Part shown: positions 52,749 to 61,655 of the stretch, in pieces | Position numbering within the stretch: position 1 is the stretch's first letter | How the letters are laid out: the number at the start of each line of letters is the position of its first letter | NCBI RefSeq assembly: GCF_030503855.1 | Contig: NZ_CP129971.1 | Location: 2,356,001 to 2,420,000, forward strand | Reading direction: 5' to 3' | Source of the DNA: Marivirga salinae | Lineage (GTDB): Bacteria; Bacteroidota; Bacteroidia; Cytophagales; Cyclobacteriaceae | DNA: 64,000 nucleotides | Program-made: the position numbers and the translations under genes | The notes under the pieces: model-generated | Database searches by the model: none | Told to the model about the DNA's origin: nothing | Seen by the model: only the letters and a program-made list of their open reading frames with translations

Positions 52749-55700
52749 ATGAGTGAAGAGATACTCAAAGCCTTAACTCAATTATTTGGAATTATTACCA
52801 AGCAGGATGGGGGAGCCACTGAAAAGGAAAGAAATTTCGTTATTGGTTTCTTCCAGCAAGAGCTTGATCAAGACTCTATTAAAGAGTATTTAGAGCTGTA
52901 TGATAAATTAGTAGGGTGGGGAGAAGAACCTTCTGAGGAAGAAGACGGTAAAGCAAAAAAGAAAAAATTAACCTCAGTAAGAGATTCGGTTAGAACTCTT
53001 GCGATATGTAAAAAGATTAACAAAACACTTACCCAAAAGCAAAAAGTGGTCGTTTTGATCAAGCTTTTGGAGATGGTATCTGCCGATAAAAATTTCACAC
53101 CACAAAGAATGGAAATCATTGATACGGTTTCCAATGTCTTTAACATCGTAAAAGATGAATTTAAGTTAATTGAAAGCTTTGTCATAAAAAGAGAATCTGA
53201 TGATTTAGAACAATTTGACGATATTCTTTCTGTTAATAATGACACTCCTGCTGAAGATAGCTTGCATGTGCATGCTGATATAGATGGCGAAATACTTTTC
53301 TTAAATGTGAGAAGTGTGGACATGTATTTCGTAAAATATACGGGTACTGAAGAAATAAATCTGAATGGATTTATAATGAAAACAGATGGTGTATATCTGT
53401 TTTCTCATGGTAGTACAATCAAAACTCCAAAAGGTGCTGCTTTATATTATTCTGAATTAATTAGAAAATTCTTGTCTGATGGAGAGCAAGTTAACCTTTC
53501 CTTTAATGCAGAAGATATTGTATTACAATTTCCCAATGGCGAATTAGGATTAAGAAATGTAAATGTTTTCGAAGGACCAGGTGAACTAGTGGGTATAATG
53601 GGAGCTTCTGGTGCTGGAAAAACTACCTTATTAAATGTTCTTGCAGGAATTCAAGCACCGACATCAGGTCACATCAAAATTAATGGGCTTGATTTAAATG
53701 AAGATAAAGAAGAATTACAAGGTATTATAGGCTATGTTTCTCAAGATGACCTTTTGATTGAGGAACTAACAGTTTATCAAAACCTTTACTATAATGCAAA
53801 ATTATGTTTTGCGAAAATGTCCGAAGAGGAAATCCATGAAAGAGTAATGGATACTTTGGAAAACCTTGGTTTAGAGGCAAGGAAAGATTTACGAGTAGGT
53901 GGTGTTTTAGATAAAACGATTTCGGGTGGACAAAGAAAGCGACTAAATATCGCACTTGAGTTGATCAGAGAACCAGCTGTTATGTTTGTTGATGAGCCAA
54001 CTTCCGGATTATCATCTCGTGATTCTGAAAATGTAATCGATTTATTAAAAGAATTAACCTTAAAAGGGAAATTGATATTTGTGGTTATCCATCAACCCTC
54101 ATCAGACATATATAAAATGTTTGATAAGATGATTATCATGGATACGGGTGGATACCAAATATTTTATGGACATCCAATTGAGGCGGTTACTTATTTTAAG
54201 AAAACTACCAACCAGGTTGATGCTGACAGAGGCGTTTGTCCTACTTGTGGTAATGTTAATCCTGAGCAAATATTTAATATAATTGAAGCTAAAGTTGTTG
54301 ATGAATATGGTCAATTAACTAATAAGCGAAAAATTAACCCAAGTCAATGGAGAGATTTTTATCATGATAATTTTGACCATAAAAAGGTGAAAGATGAAAG
54401 TGAAGCACCTCCTTCAACATTATCAATACCCAATAAATTAAAACAAACTGTCATATTTACTATTAGGGACACGCTCTCTAAATTAAGTAATAAGCAGTAT
54501 TTATTAATTAACTTATTAGAAGCTCCATTCTTAGCTTTATTATTAGCTTTTATCATTAAGTACAGAAGTGCACCTTCGGGAGATGATTATATCTTTAGAT
54601 TTAATGATAACCTACCTGCATTCCTATTAATGAGTATTATTGTTGCGCTCTTTATGGGGCTAACAGTAAGTGCAGAAGAAATTATTAGAGATAGGAAAAT
54701 TTTAAAAAGAGAATCCTTTCTAAATTTAAGTTGGAATAGCTATTTACTATCCAAAATAACCATACTATTCACATTGTCAGCTATACAGACATTTACTTAT
54801 GTGGTGATAGGAGTGTTAGTATTGGAAATCAAGGATGCAACTTTTAGTATGTGGGCCATTTTATTCACAACATCTTGTTTTGCGAATGTTTTGGGGCTTA
54901 ATGTGAGTTCTGCTTTCAAATCAGCGGTAACTGTTTACATTCTAATTCCTTTGCTGCTTATCCCACAAATGATATTAAGTGGGTTGTTATTTAGTTTTGA
55001 TAAGTTAAATGACTTTATCAGCACAAAAGGAAAAGTACCTATTGTAGCAGATTTGATGACCTCACGTTGGGCTTATGAAGCTTTAACAGTGGATATGTTT
55101 AAAAATAATGGTTATCAGGAATATTTTTATGAAATTGAATCAGATGAAAAAACTGCTGATTTTAAGTCTTCATTTTTAACAAAGAAAATAAGAGAGAAAT
55201 TAAGAGTAATTGAAAATAATTTGGATTCTAAAGAGCCGGTCGGAATTGAAGAAACTGAATATGCTACTAGGGTCATATATAATGCTTTAGAGAAAGAACC
55301 TTTTAAAGGGAATTTGGAAGGAGAAGATTTAGATAAGCTACTTGATCCTGAAACCATCAATCAAGAAAAGATAGGTAAGATAAGTACTTATGTTGATCAA
55401 TTAAGAGATCATTATATAAATGAGTTCAACTTGGCTGTTAAAAAGAAGGAAACTTTGCAATTTCATTTAGAAAATGATTCTTCTTATCAGTTTAATTTAA
55501 ATGAAGCGAAAGACTTATATTACAATGAAAGCTTAGCAGATTTAGTGAGAAATTTAACTGTTGAGGACAGGGTAATCGAATATAAAGGACAACTTATTCA
55601 ACAAATTGATCCTGTTTTTAACAAGCCGATAGAGCCTGATAATCCGCTTAATTACCGTACCCATTTTTTCGCTCCTGAAAAGTATTTTGCCGGAGTCTAT

Positions 55701-55835
55701 ATAGATACGTTTTATTTTAATATACTTGTGATATGGTTTATGTCACTATTGCTATATGTGATGTTGTATTTTGAATTATTCAGAAGAGCATTAGGATTCT
55801 TTGGGAATATTAAATTGAAGAGAAAAGAATCTTAG
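52749..55835 (+). CDS. TerB-like/ABCG-type ABC transporter, ATPase fused to membrane domain
   Basis: A 1028-residue protein. The N-terminal helical region (about 1-140) resembles a TerB-like domain (F-G-I-I-T-K-Q-D-G-G and S-A-D-K-N-F-T). A linker (about 165-250) precedes an ABC ATPase with Walker A G-A-S-G-A-G-K-T-T (about 285), signature S-G-G-Q-R-K-R (about 392), Walker B (410) and His in V-I-H-Q-P-S (about 447). A C-P-T-C motif follows near 497-500, then ABC2-type helices (580-800), a long soluble insertion (about 780-960) and final helices (985-1010). The layout is ABCG-like (half transporter, likely dimer). Substrate unknown. Confidence 0.88.
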   Translation: MSEEILKALTQLFGIITKQDGGATEKERNFVIGFFQQELDQDSIKEYLELYDKLVGWGEEPSEEEDGKAKKKKLTSVRDSVRTLAICKKINKTLTQKQKVVVLIKLLEMVSADKNFTPQRMEIIDTVSNVFNIVKDEFKLIESFVIKRESDDLEQFDDILSVNNDTPAEDSLHVHADIDGEILFLNVRSVDMYFVKYTGTEEINLNGFIMKTDGVYLFSHGSTIKTPKGAALYYSELIRKFLSDGEQVNLSFNAEDIVLQFPNGELGLRNVNVFEGPGELVGIMGASGAGKTTLLNVLAGIQAPTSGHIKINGLDLNEDKEELQGIIGYVSQDDLLIEELTVYQNLYYNAKLCFAKMSEEEIHERVMDTLENLGLEARKDLRVGGVLDKTISGGQRKRLNIALELIREPAVMFVDEPTSGLSSRDSENVIDLLKELTLKGKLIFVVIHQPSSDIYKMFDKMIIMDTGGYQIFYGHPIEAVTYFKKTTNQVDADRGVCPTCGNVNPEQIFNIIEAKVVDEYGQLTNKRKINPSQWRDFYHDNFDHKKVKDESEAPPSTLSIPNKLKQTVIFTIRDTLSKLSNKQYLLINLLEAPFLALLLAFIIKYRSAPSGDDYIFRFNDNLPAFLLMSIIVALFMGLTVSAEEIIRDRKILKRESFLNLSWNSYLLSKITILFTLSAIQTFTYVVIGVLVLEIKDATFSMWAILFTTSCFANVLGLNVSSAFKSAVTVYILIPLLLIPQMILSGLLFSFDKLNDFISTKGKVPIVADLMTSRWAYEALTVDMFKNNGYQEYFYEIESDEKTADFKSSFLTKKIREKLRVIENNLDSKEPVGIEETEYATRVIYNALEKEPFKGNLEGEDLDKLLDPETINQEKIGKISTYVDQLRDHYINEFNLAVKKKETLQFHLENDSSYQFNLNEAKDLYYNESLADLVRNLTVEDRVIEYKGQLIQQIDPVFNKPIEPDNPLNYRTHFFAPEKYFAGVYIDTFYFNILVIWFMSLLLYVMLYFELFRRALGFFGNIKLKRKES

Positions 55836-55968
55836 CATTTATTTATTTTAATTCTTAGTTTGAGTTGAGTTTAGAATAATCTTTAGAATTAAATTTTATG
55901 GATTTTAAAATTGATAATTTGTATTAACTACTGGAATTTCTATTTTTGTTATGATAAAAAATATTTTT

Positions 55969-56871
55969 ATGAAAAACATATTCCTGGGACTGGTTGTAAT
56001 TGTAACCATTTCGGCCTGCGATTCAAAGAAAAAGCCTTCCGCAGATGAGATATCCGGTGTTTTGGATTCTGTTAAAATTGAAGAGCCCTCAATTTCTGAG
56101 GATGTTATATCTGATATTATTCAACAGATACCTTCTCCATTGGAAATATCTACTTTATTGAAAGAATCAGACACAAAGTATGATAAATCTTATTTAAATG
56201 ATCCTGAAAAAATTTCTGATTACAACAGTAATTATAAAAAGGCATTAGCATTAGGTGTTTATGGAACTGATTTAGGTTATACCAATATTTATGAGCAAAA
56301 TCAGGATGCCTTATTTTACTTAAATTCTATTAAGTCTTTGGCAGATGATTTAAGTATCGGTCAGTTTTTTGATATAGGTACAATAAAAAGATTAGCTACA
56401 AATAGTAAAAATCTTGATTCTCTATTATTGATTACTACTAAGAATTTTAACAACATCAATAATTACCTTCAAGAGCAGAAAAGATCTAATTTGAGTATTT
56501 TACTTTTATCTGGAGGTTGGTTAGAGGCTTTATACATAGTTTCTAGGGTTTCAGAGAAAAACCCAGATAACGAGCAATTAAAAGAAACAATAGCAGAACA
56601 GAAGATTATTATGGATAATGTTGTTTTATTGATGTCTTTTTATGTTGAAAGCGATCCTAATATTAAACAATTGTCCGGAAAGTTTACAAAGCTTCAGGAG
56701 GAATTTAATAAGATAGAAATAAAGACTGTTTATCGTGAACCAACCTATGAAGTAGTAGATGGCATGCTTGTTGTTAAGGATAATAGTACAAGTGAAATCA
56801 TTATGGATGATGAGAATATTGAATCTATAAGAAATCAGGTTTACGAAATAAGAGAGAACATTATTAACTAA
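55969..56871 (+). CDS. Lipoprotein of unknown function next to the ABC transporter
   Basis: A 300-residue lipoprotein: signal with lipobox T-I-S-A-C (Cys17 from ATG 55969; an earlier ATG at 55951 is also possible). The mature part is mainly helical and acidic (for example D-E-I-S-G-V-L-D-S-V and L-S-I-G-Q-F-F-D-I-G-T-I-K-R-L). I do not recognise a family. It lies 133 bases after the transporter and nine bases before the next secreted protein, suggesting a periplasmic or outer-membrane partner of the transporter. Function is inferred only from position. Confidence 0.7.
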   Translation: MKNIFLGLVVIVTISACDSKKKPSADEISGVLDSVKIEEPSISEDVISDIIQQIPSPLEISTLLKESDTKYDKSYLNDPEKISDYNSNYKKALALGVYGTDLGYTNIYEQNQDALFYLNSIKSLADDLSIGQFFDIGTIKRLATNSKNLDSLLLITTKNFNNINNYLQEQKRSNLSILLLSGGWLEALYIVSRVSEKNPDNEQLKETIAEQKIIMDNVVLLMSFYVESDPNIKQLSGKFTKLQEEFNKIEIKTVYREPTYEVVDGMLVVKDNSTSEIIMDDENIESIRNQVYEIRENIIN

Positions 56872-56879
56872 GAATTTAT

Positions 56880-57308
56880 ATGAAAAAGCTAATCTTTGCA
56901 TTAGGAATTATTTTAGTGACGACATCAATTAGTCAATCATATGCTCAATGTAACACAGAAAAGCATATAGAAGCTTGTATTCCTAAATTACAATCAGGCT
57001 TCACTTTTTTGAAAAGTTATAATATAGATGGTCAAGGTGGAGCAAAAGACAAAGTGGAGTATTCTTATGTGTTTACAAAAGGAGCTACTTATCAAATAAT
57101 GATTTGTAATGATGGTGAAGCAACTGATGGGATCGTATTAACATTATATGATTCAAGTAGAAAAAAAGTGGCCTCTACAAAATATGAGGGTTCTACTCTT
57201 TCTAGTATTGCTTTTCCATGTCAAGTAACTGGTATTTATTATATTACATTTACATTTGAAGGCAGTACCAATCATTGTGGCGGTAGTGTTCTCGGTTTCA
57301 AACGATAA
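56880..57308 (+). CDS. Small secreted protein of unknown function
   Basis: A 142-residue exported protein with signal peptide (about 1-22, ending Y-A-Q) followed by a single beta-rich domain (about 30-142) with four mature Cys residues in pairs (C-N-T-E-K, E-A-C-I-P, M-I-C-N-D and N-H-C-G-G, plus one in F-P-C). The D-G-I-V-L-T-L-Y-D-S-S and G-I-Y-Y-I-T-F-T-F-E strands look like a jelly-roll or pre-peptidase C-terminal-like fold. It follows the lipoprotein by nine bases. A terminator follows at 57335. Confidence 0.7.
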   Translation: MKKLIFALGIILVTTSISQSYAQCNTEKHIEACIPKLQSGFTFLKSYNIDGQGGAKDKVEYSYVFTKGATYQIMICNDGEATDGIVLTLYDSSRKKVASTKYEGSTLSSIAFPCQVTGIYYITFTFEGSTNHCGGSVLGFKR

Positions 57309-57334
57309 TCTAATTTTATAATCTAAATATTGTG

Positions 57335-57360
57335 AGCAGGCCAATTAGGTCTGCTTTTTT
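57335..57360 (+). terminator. Rho-independent terminator
   Basis: AGCAGGCC pairs with GGTCTGCT (eight pairs, one G-U) around an AATTA loop, followed by six T in total. It ends the transporter/lipoprotein/secreted-protein run, just before the esterase gene. Confidence 0.85.
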
Positions 57361-57365
57361 CATTT

Positions 57366-58007
57366 ATGCGTAATACTGTTATCTTTCCTCACGAAGCTGT
57401 CTTTTATCAATCTGCTACAGTAACATCTCAAACAAAAGAAATTTGGTTTGTATTACATGGTTATGGTCAGCTCGCACAATATTTCATTCGTAAATTCAAA
57501 GCCATTTCCACTGATAATAGGGTGATTATTGCACCAGGAGGACTTTCACGTTTTTATTTAGATGGATTTTCAGGAAGAGTAGGGAGCACATGGATGACAA
57601 AAGAAGAAAGATTATTGGATATCGATAATTATATAAAATATCTTAATTCAGTAGCTGATGAGATTTTACAGGAGGCTTCAAATGACATCAAAATTACACT
57701 CTTGGGTTTTTCTCAAGGCTCGGCCACTGTTTGCAGATGGGTAGAAAAATTAACATTTCCATTTGATAGATTAATACTTCATTCTGGTGCTTTCCCTCCT
57801 GATATTGATTTTACTGGATTGGGAGATAAATTAAAAGCTAAAGAAGTTTTTATGTTGAGAGGAAATGAGGATGAATTTATCAATGAGGAAAGAAAAAAGG
57901 ATCAGAGATCTTTAATTGAAAAGCTGAGTGTTGATGTGAAGGAAATAGAGTTTGAGGGAAAGCATGATATTCATATCGATTCCCTAAAACAAATTATTGG
58001 ACACTAG
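57366..58007 (+). CDS. Alpha/beta hydrolase (phospholipase/carboxylesterase type)
   Basis: A 213-residue hydrolase. The nucleophile elbow G-F-S-Q-G-S (about 117-122), an acidic residue in L-R-G-N-E-D-E-F and His in G-K-H-D-I-H give a complete catalytic triad. The family includes acyl-protein thioesterase-like esterases; substrate unknown. It is separated from the transporter cluster by a terminator and overlaps the convergent GT2 gene by 14 bases, so both stop codons lie inside each other's coding region. Confidence 0.85.
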   Translation: MRNTVIFPHEAVFYQSATVTSQTKEIWFVLHGYGQLAQYFIRKFKAISTDNRVIIAPGGLSRFYLDGFSGRVGSTWMTKEERLLDIDNYIKYLNSVADEILQEASNDIKITLLGFSQGSATVCRWVEKLTFPFDRLILHSGAFPPDIDFTGLGDKLKAKEVFMLRGNEDEFINEERKKDQRSLIEKLSVDVKEIEFEGKHDIHIDSLKQIIGH

Positions 58008-58764
58008 CTTTCTGTGTTGAAACAGGATTATTTGCTTGCTTATATTTTTTAAACCAACTTCTTATTTTCAATTGGATAACCCCAATTATGGCTTCTTTAA
58101 AGATCTTTTTTGACATTTTTGAAGTCCCTTTGCTGCGGTCTGTAAAAATAATAGGCACTTCTTCAATTCCAAACCCATGTTTCCAGGCCTTGAATTTCAT
58201 TTCAATTTGGAATGCATACCCGATGAATTTGATCTTATCTAGTTCAATAGTTTCTAAAACCGATCGATGATAGCAAATAAATCCAGCTGTGGCATCAAAA
58301 ACTGGTAAGCCTGTAATGAAACGAACATACTTACTTGCCAAATAGGACATTAAAACCCTACCCATCGGCCAATTTACAACATTTACACCGGTTTTGTATC
58401 GAGAACCAATAGTGAGTTGAACATCTTCTTTTTGACATGATTTCAACATCTCTAGGAGATCTAATGGATTGTGAGAGAAATCAGCATCCATTTCAAAAAT
58501 GTATTGGTAATTATGCTTTAAGGCATATTTAAAACCTTCAATATATGCAGTTCCTAAACCTAACTTGCCTGACCTTTCGATAATATGTAATTGTTCTTCA
58601 TATTCATCTTGCAATGACCTTACAATTTCGGCTGTTCCATCTGGTGAATTATCATCAATGATGAGAATTTCAAATCTTGTAGACAATAGAAAAACAGCAC
58701 GAATAATATCCTCTATATTTTCGCACTCATTATATGTTGGTATGATGACTAAATTCTCTTTCAT
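57994..58764 (-). CDS. Polyprenol-phosphate mannosyltransferase-like GT2 glycosyltransferase
   Basis: A 256-residue glycosyltransferase with a GT-A fold. D-D-N-S-P-D-G-T-A (about 36-44), E-M-D-A-D-F-S-H-N-P (about 93-102) and the Q-I-E-M-K-F-K-A-W segment (about 185) are those of dolichyl/polyprenyl-phosphate mannose synthases (DPM1-type). It lacks the C-terminal GtrA-like membrane domain, so it is the single-domain form. It transfers mannose from GDP-mannose to a lipid carrier for later surface glycosylation. Convergent with, and slightly overlapping, the esterase gene. Confidence 0.9.
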   Translation of the reverse strand: MKENLVIIPTYNECENIEDIIRAVFLLSTRFEILIIDDNSPDGTAEIVRSLQDEYEEQLHIIERSGKLGLGTAYIEGFKYALKHNYQYIFEMDADFSHNPLDLLEMLKSCQKEDVQLTIGSRYKTGVNVVNWPMGRVLMSYLASKYVRFITGLPVFDATAGFICYHRSVLETIELDKIKFIGYAFQIEMKFKAWKHGFGIEEVPIIFTDRSKGTSKMSKKIFKEAIIGVIQLKIRSWFKKYKQANNPVSTQKASVQ

Positions 58765-58832
58765 AAATCCAAATGAACTTCAAAACTATAAAATCTTTTC
58801 AGATATTGCAGACCAATTAATAAAAGAATTTG

Positions 58833-59348
58833 ATGCGATTACATAAATGTATTTTTTTAGACAGGGATGGTGTTTTAAATAGAGAAAGAGGAGAATATAC
58901 ATATAAACTCAGTGATTTTGAAATTTTATCTGGAGTGAAAGAAGGATTGGAGATTACGAAAAAATCAGGTTATTTATTAATTGTAATTACAAATCAAGCG
59001 GGTATAGCGAAAGGAATTTATAACACAGATGATGTTCTGAAATGTCATTCTTATCTGCAGGCCCATATAGGAGATTTAATAGATGATATTTATTTCTGCC
59101 CTCATCATCCTGTTACCACTGAATCATTGCTAAGAAAGCCTGATAGCCTTATGTTGGAGAAGGCTATAGCAAAGTGGGAGGTTGATACTGATAAATCTTA
59201 TATGATTGGAGATTCTTTACGCGACATACAAGCTGCTGAGAAAGTTGGAGTAAAAGGAATTTTGGTAGGTGAGAAAGATTCGAATAATTCGACTGCACCC
59301 AAGGCTAAAAACCTTTTGGATGCAGTCAATAAATTCATTGTGAGTTAG
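58833..59348 (+). CDS. HAD-family phosphatase, GmhB-like
   Basis: A 171-residue HAD-IIIA hydrolase. Motif I L-D-R-D-G-V-L-N (about 9-16), motif II T-N-Q-A-G-I (about 52-57) and motif III/IV around I-G-D-S-L-R-D-I (about 127-134) are complete. It resembles D-glycero-D-manno-heptose 1,7-bisphosphatase (GmhB), but the zinc loop is only partly kept: C-P-H-H-P is present, the later C-x-C pair is not. ATG 58833 is preferred to the TTG before it. It could act on a heptose, histidinol-phosphate or other phosphate; this is not settled. Confidence 0.82.
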   Translation: MRLHKCIFLDRDGVLNRERGEYTYKLSDFEILSGVKEGLEITKKSGYLLIVITNQAGIAKGIYNTDDVLKCHSYLQAHIGDLIDDIYFCPHHPVTTESLLRKPDSLMLEKAIAKWEVDTDKSYMIGDSLRDIQAAEKVGVKGILVGEKDSNNSTAPKAKNLLDAVNKFIVS

Positions 59349-60688
59349 ATCCCCGTATAATTAAAAGGTGTGATATCTTTCAATTCATTTTTAATTGAAT
59401 CCGATACTTCTAAACTATCGATGAATTCCGAAATTGTGTTCTGAGTAATCTTTTCATTCTTACGAGTCAAAGCTTTCAGTGCCTCATATGGTGCAGGATA
59501 AGCCTCTCTTCTTAAAACAGTTTGAATGGCTTCAGCCACCACTGCCCAATTTTCAGTCAAATCATGTTCAATAGCTGCTGGGTTTAATTCTAATTTCCCT
59601 AAGCCCTTTTTTAATGATTCAAAAGCAATTAATCCGTGTGCAAGTGGAACGCCAATATTTCGTAAAACTGTAGAGTCTGTTAAATCTCTTTGCAATCTTG
59701 AAATGGGGAGTTTTGCAGATAAATGCTCTAAAATAGCATTAGCAATTCCCAAATTGCCTTCTGCATTTTCGAAATCAATTGGATTTACTTTATGTGGCAT
59801 CGCAGATGAGCCTACTTCATCTTTAGCTATTTTTTGTTTAAAGTAATTCATGCTTACATACTGCCAAACATCTTTACTTAAATCCATTAGAATAGTATTC
59901 AATCGTTTGAACGAATCAAACCGAGCGGCTAAATGATCGTAATGCTCAATTTGTGTAGTAGGTTCAGAACGCTTGAGTCCTAAATATTTTTCGCAGAAAT
60001 TATTGCCAAATGCTCTCCAGTCAATATTAGGATAGGCAACATGATGAGCATTAAAATTACCAGTAGCACCACCAAATTTGGCAGCAAAAGGGATGTTGTT
60101 TTCTAATTTAAGCTGTTCCGCTAGTCGTACATCAAATACTGCAATTTCTTTACCTAATCTGGTTGGAGAAGCAGGCTGTCCATGTGTTTTAGCCAACATA
60201 GGGACATCTTTCCAATCATTGGCGTAACTACCAAGTATCTCTTTAATTTCGTTTAAAAAAGGTAAGTAAACCTTTTCTGTTGCATCTTTTAATAAAAGAG
60301 GGGTGGCCGTATTATTAATATCTTGAGATGTTAATCCAAAATGGATAAATTCTTTTTGAGCACCAATTCCTAAATCATCAAATTTTTGTTTTAGGAAATA
60401 CTCTACTGCTTTTACATCATGATTAGTGGTCTTTTCAATCTTTTTAATCACCAAAGCATCTTCCTCATTGAAATTAGAAACTAGTTCCCTCATTTTAGGA
60501 AAAAGAGCATGATCAAATTCTTTAAGTTGTGGAAGCGGTAATTCACAAAGCGCAATGAAATATTCTACTTCAACATGTACTCTGTATTTAATTAATGCCC
60601 ATTCTGAAAAATAGGGGGCAAGAGATTGAGTTTTATTTCTGTAGCGTCCGTCAATAGGAGCAATAGCACTTAAAGTAGTTAAATCCAT
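59345..60688 (-). CDS. purB: Adenylosuccinate lyase
   Basis: Splits adenylosuccinate and SAICAR in purine synthesis. The 447-residue protein has the fumarase/ASL signature G-S-S-A-M-P-H-K-V-N-P (about 290-300), H-G-Q-P-A-S segment (about 160) and T-S-Q-D-I-N near 118. Length and motifs are those of the shorter bacterial class. It converges with the GmhB-like gene and overlaps its last four bases. No other purine gene is adjacent. Confidence 0.95.
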   Translation of the reverse strand: MDLTTLSAIAPIDGRYRNKTQSLAPYFSEWALIKYRVHVEVEYFIALCELPLPQLKEFDHALFPKMRELVSNFNEEDALVIKKIEKTTNHDVKAVEYFLKQKFDDLGIGAQKEFIHFGLTSQDINNTATPLLLKDATEKVYLPFLNEIKEILGSYANDWKDVPMLAKTHGQPASPTRLGKEIAVFDVRLAEQLKLENNIPFAAKFGGATGNFNAHHVAYPNIDWRAFGNNFCEKYLGLKRSEPTTQIEHYDHLAARFDSFKRLNTILMDLSKDVWQYVSMNYFKQKIAKDEVGSSAMPHKVNPIDFENAEGNLGIANAILEHLSAKLPISRLQRDLTDSTVLRNIGVPLAHGLIAFESLKKGLGKLELNPAAIEHDLTENWAVVAEAIQTVLRREAYPAPYEALKALTRKNEKITQNTISEFIDSLEVSDSIKNELKDITPFNYTGI

Positions 60689-60758
60689 GGGCTGTAAAAT
60701 TTAAAGGTGCAAATATAAGGAATTTAAGCTTTTGGACTTAGTTATTGTGGAATAGTAT

Positions 60759-61040
60759 TCAGCTTTCTAGCTTTCTAAACCATTTCCAATCAGCATAAAA
60801 AGTACCAAATGGAATTAAAGAAGCGGCTAGGGATAAAAGTGTAAGTTTCATGGTCCAATTTCTTTTGATTGCTATATATAGCACCAATCCACAAAAGCCA
60901 ATAAATAAAACGCCATGCGCCATCCCTACATAATAATTAGGCTGTGGCATTTCCATCATATATTTCAATGGCATAGTAACACCAAGCAGTAAATAGGAAA
61001 TACCTTCTAAAATGGCTAGAACTCTTAAATTTTTTATCAT
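60759..61040 (-). CDS. DUF3817 family membrane protein
   Basis: A 93-residue integral membrane protein with three helices. E-G-I-S-Y-L-L-L (about 11-18), the A-H-G segment near 42 and the C-terminal Y-A-D-W-K-W (about 82-87) match DUF3817, a small family of unknown function common in bacteria. The frame extends upstream to 61097, but ATG 61040 gives the conserved N-terminus (M-I-K-N-L-R). It is monocistronic. Confidence 0.85.
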   Translation of the reverse strand: MIKNLRVLAILEGISYLLLGVTMPLKYMMEMPQPNYYVGMAHGVLFIGFCGLVLYIAIKRNWTMKLTLLSLAASLIPFGTFYADWKWFRKLES

Positions 61041-61183
61041 GATAATTTGTTGTAAATATTGGAATGCAAAGAAAGTACTGACTGTTTTGTAAACCAATAT
61101 TTTTAGTGTTTAAAATCAGAAATTGATTAGGTGAGGGAAATTTATTTTAACATTTTTGTGCCTCAATTAACAAAATTACTTCA

Positions 61184-61570
61184 ATGGAATTAAAAGGAAA
61201 AGTGGTAGATATTCTACCTGAGGAAAAAGGGCAAGGTAAAAACGGTGAATGGAGAAAGCAATCTTATATTTTCGAAACACAGGAGCAATATCCAAAGAAA
61301 GTTTGTGCTGAAGTTTGGGGAGATAAAATAGATGGTTTTAATATCAAGCAGGGAGAAGAACTAACAGCTAAAATTAATATTGATAGCAGGGAATTTAATG
61401 GTAAGTGGTATACCAATGTAAAAATATGGGCTGTAGATAGAGCTTCAGATGGAAATGTAGGGGGTATTCCAAATTCACAAAATGATAATATGCCACCACA
61501 ATCATCAGGAAGTGCTAGCGGACCTCAAGAAACACCACCTCCAAGCGAGGATGATGAATTGCCTTTTTGA
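61184..61570 (+). CDS. DUF3127 OB-fold protein
   Basis: A 128-residue protein with an OB-fold-like N-terminal domain (about 1-88), including the G-E-W-R-K-Q-S-Y-I-F-E-T segment and a Trp-rich C-terminal strand, and a disordered Ser/Pro/Gln/Asn tail ending in acidic D-D-E-L-P-F. The tail resembles that of single-stranded DNA-binding proteins, whose acidic tip recruits partners. DUF3127 is a Bacteroidota family of unknown function. A DNA-binding role is inference from the tail and fold. It is transcribed alone. Confidence 0.85.
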   Translation: MELKGKVVDILPEEKGQGKNGEWRKQSYIFETQEQYPKKVCAEVWGDKIDGFNIKQGEELTAKINIDSREFNGKWYTNVKIWAVDRASDGNVGGIPNSQNDNMPPQSSGSASGPQETPPPSEDDELPF

Positions 61571-61592
61571 TTCTGGAATCTTTCAGTAGTAA

Positions 61593-61641
61593 AAACCTGT
61601 CAGTTTTAAGCTAATAGATTGTTTAAAAATCTGACAGGTTT
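61593..61641. repeat. 11-bp inverted repeat between convergent genes
   Basis: AAACCTGTCAG (61593-61603) is the exact complement of CTGACAGGTTT (61631-61641), with further T/A pairs inside and a 27-base loop. No long T-run follows on either strand, so it may be a weak terminator for the DUF3127 and dehydrogenase genes or a protein-binding site. Confidence 0.6.
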
Positions 61642-61655
61642 GATAATTTCAAGGC

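Noticed and set aside
58565..58846. 93-codon plus-strand frame upstream of the GmhB-like gene
   Set aside because: Most of it runs antisense through the GT2 gene with a biased composition; only the last 25 codons lie outside, and I see no start or domain. Treated as a shadow.
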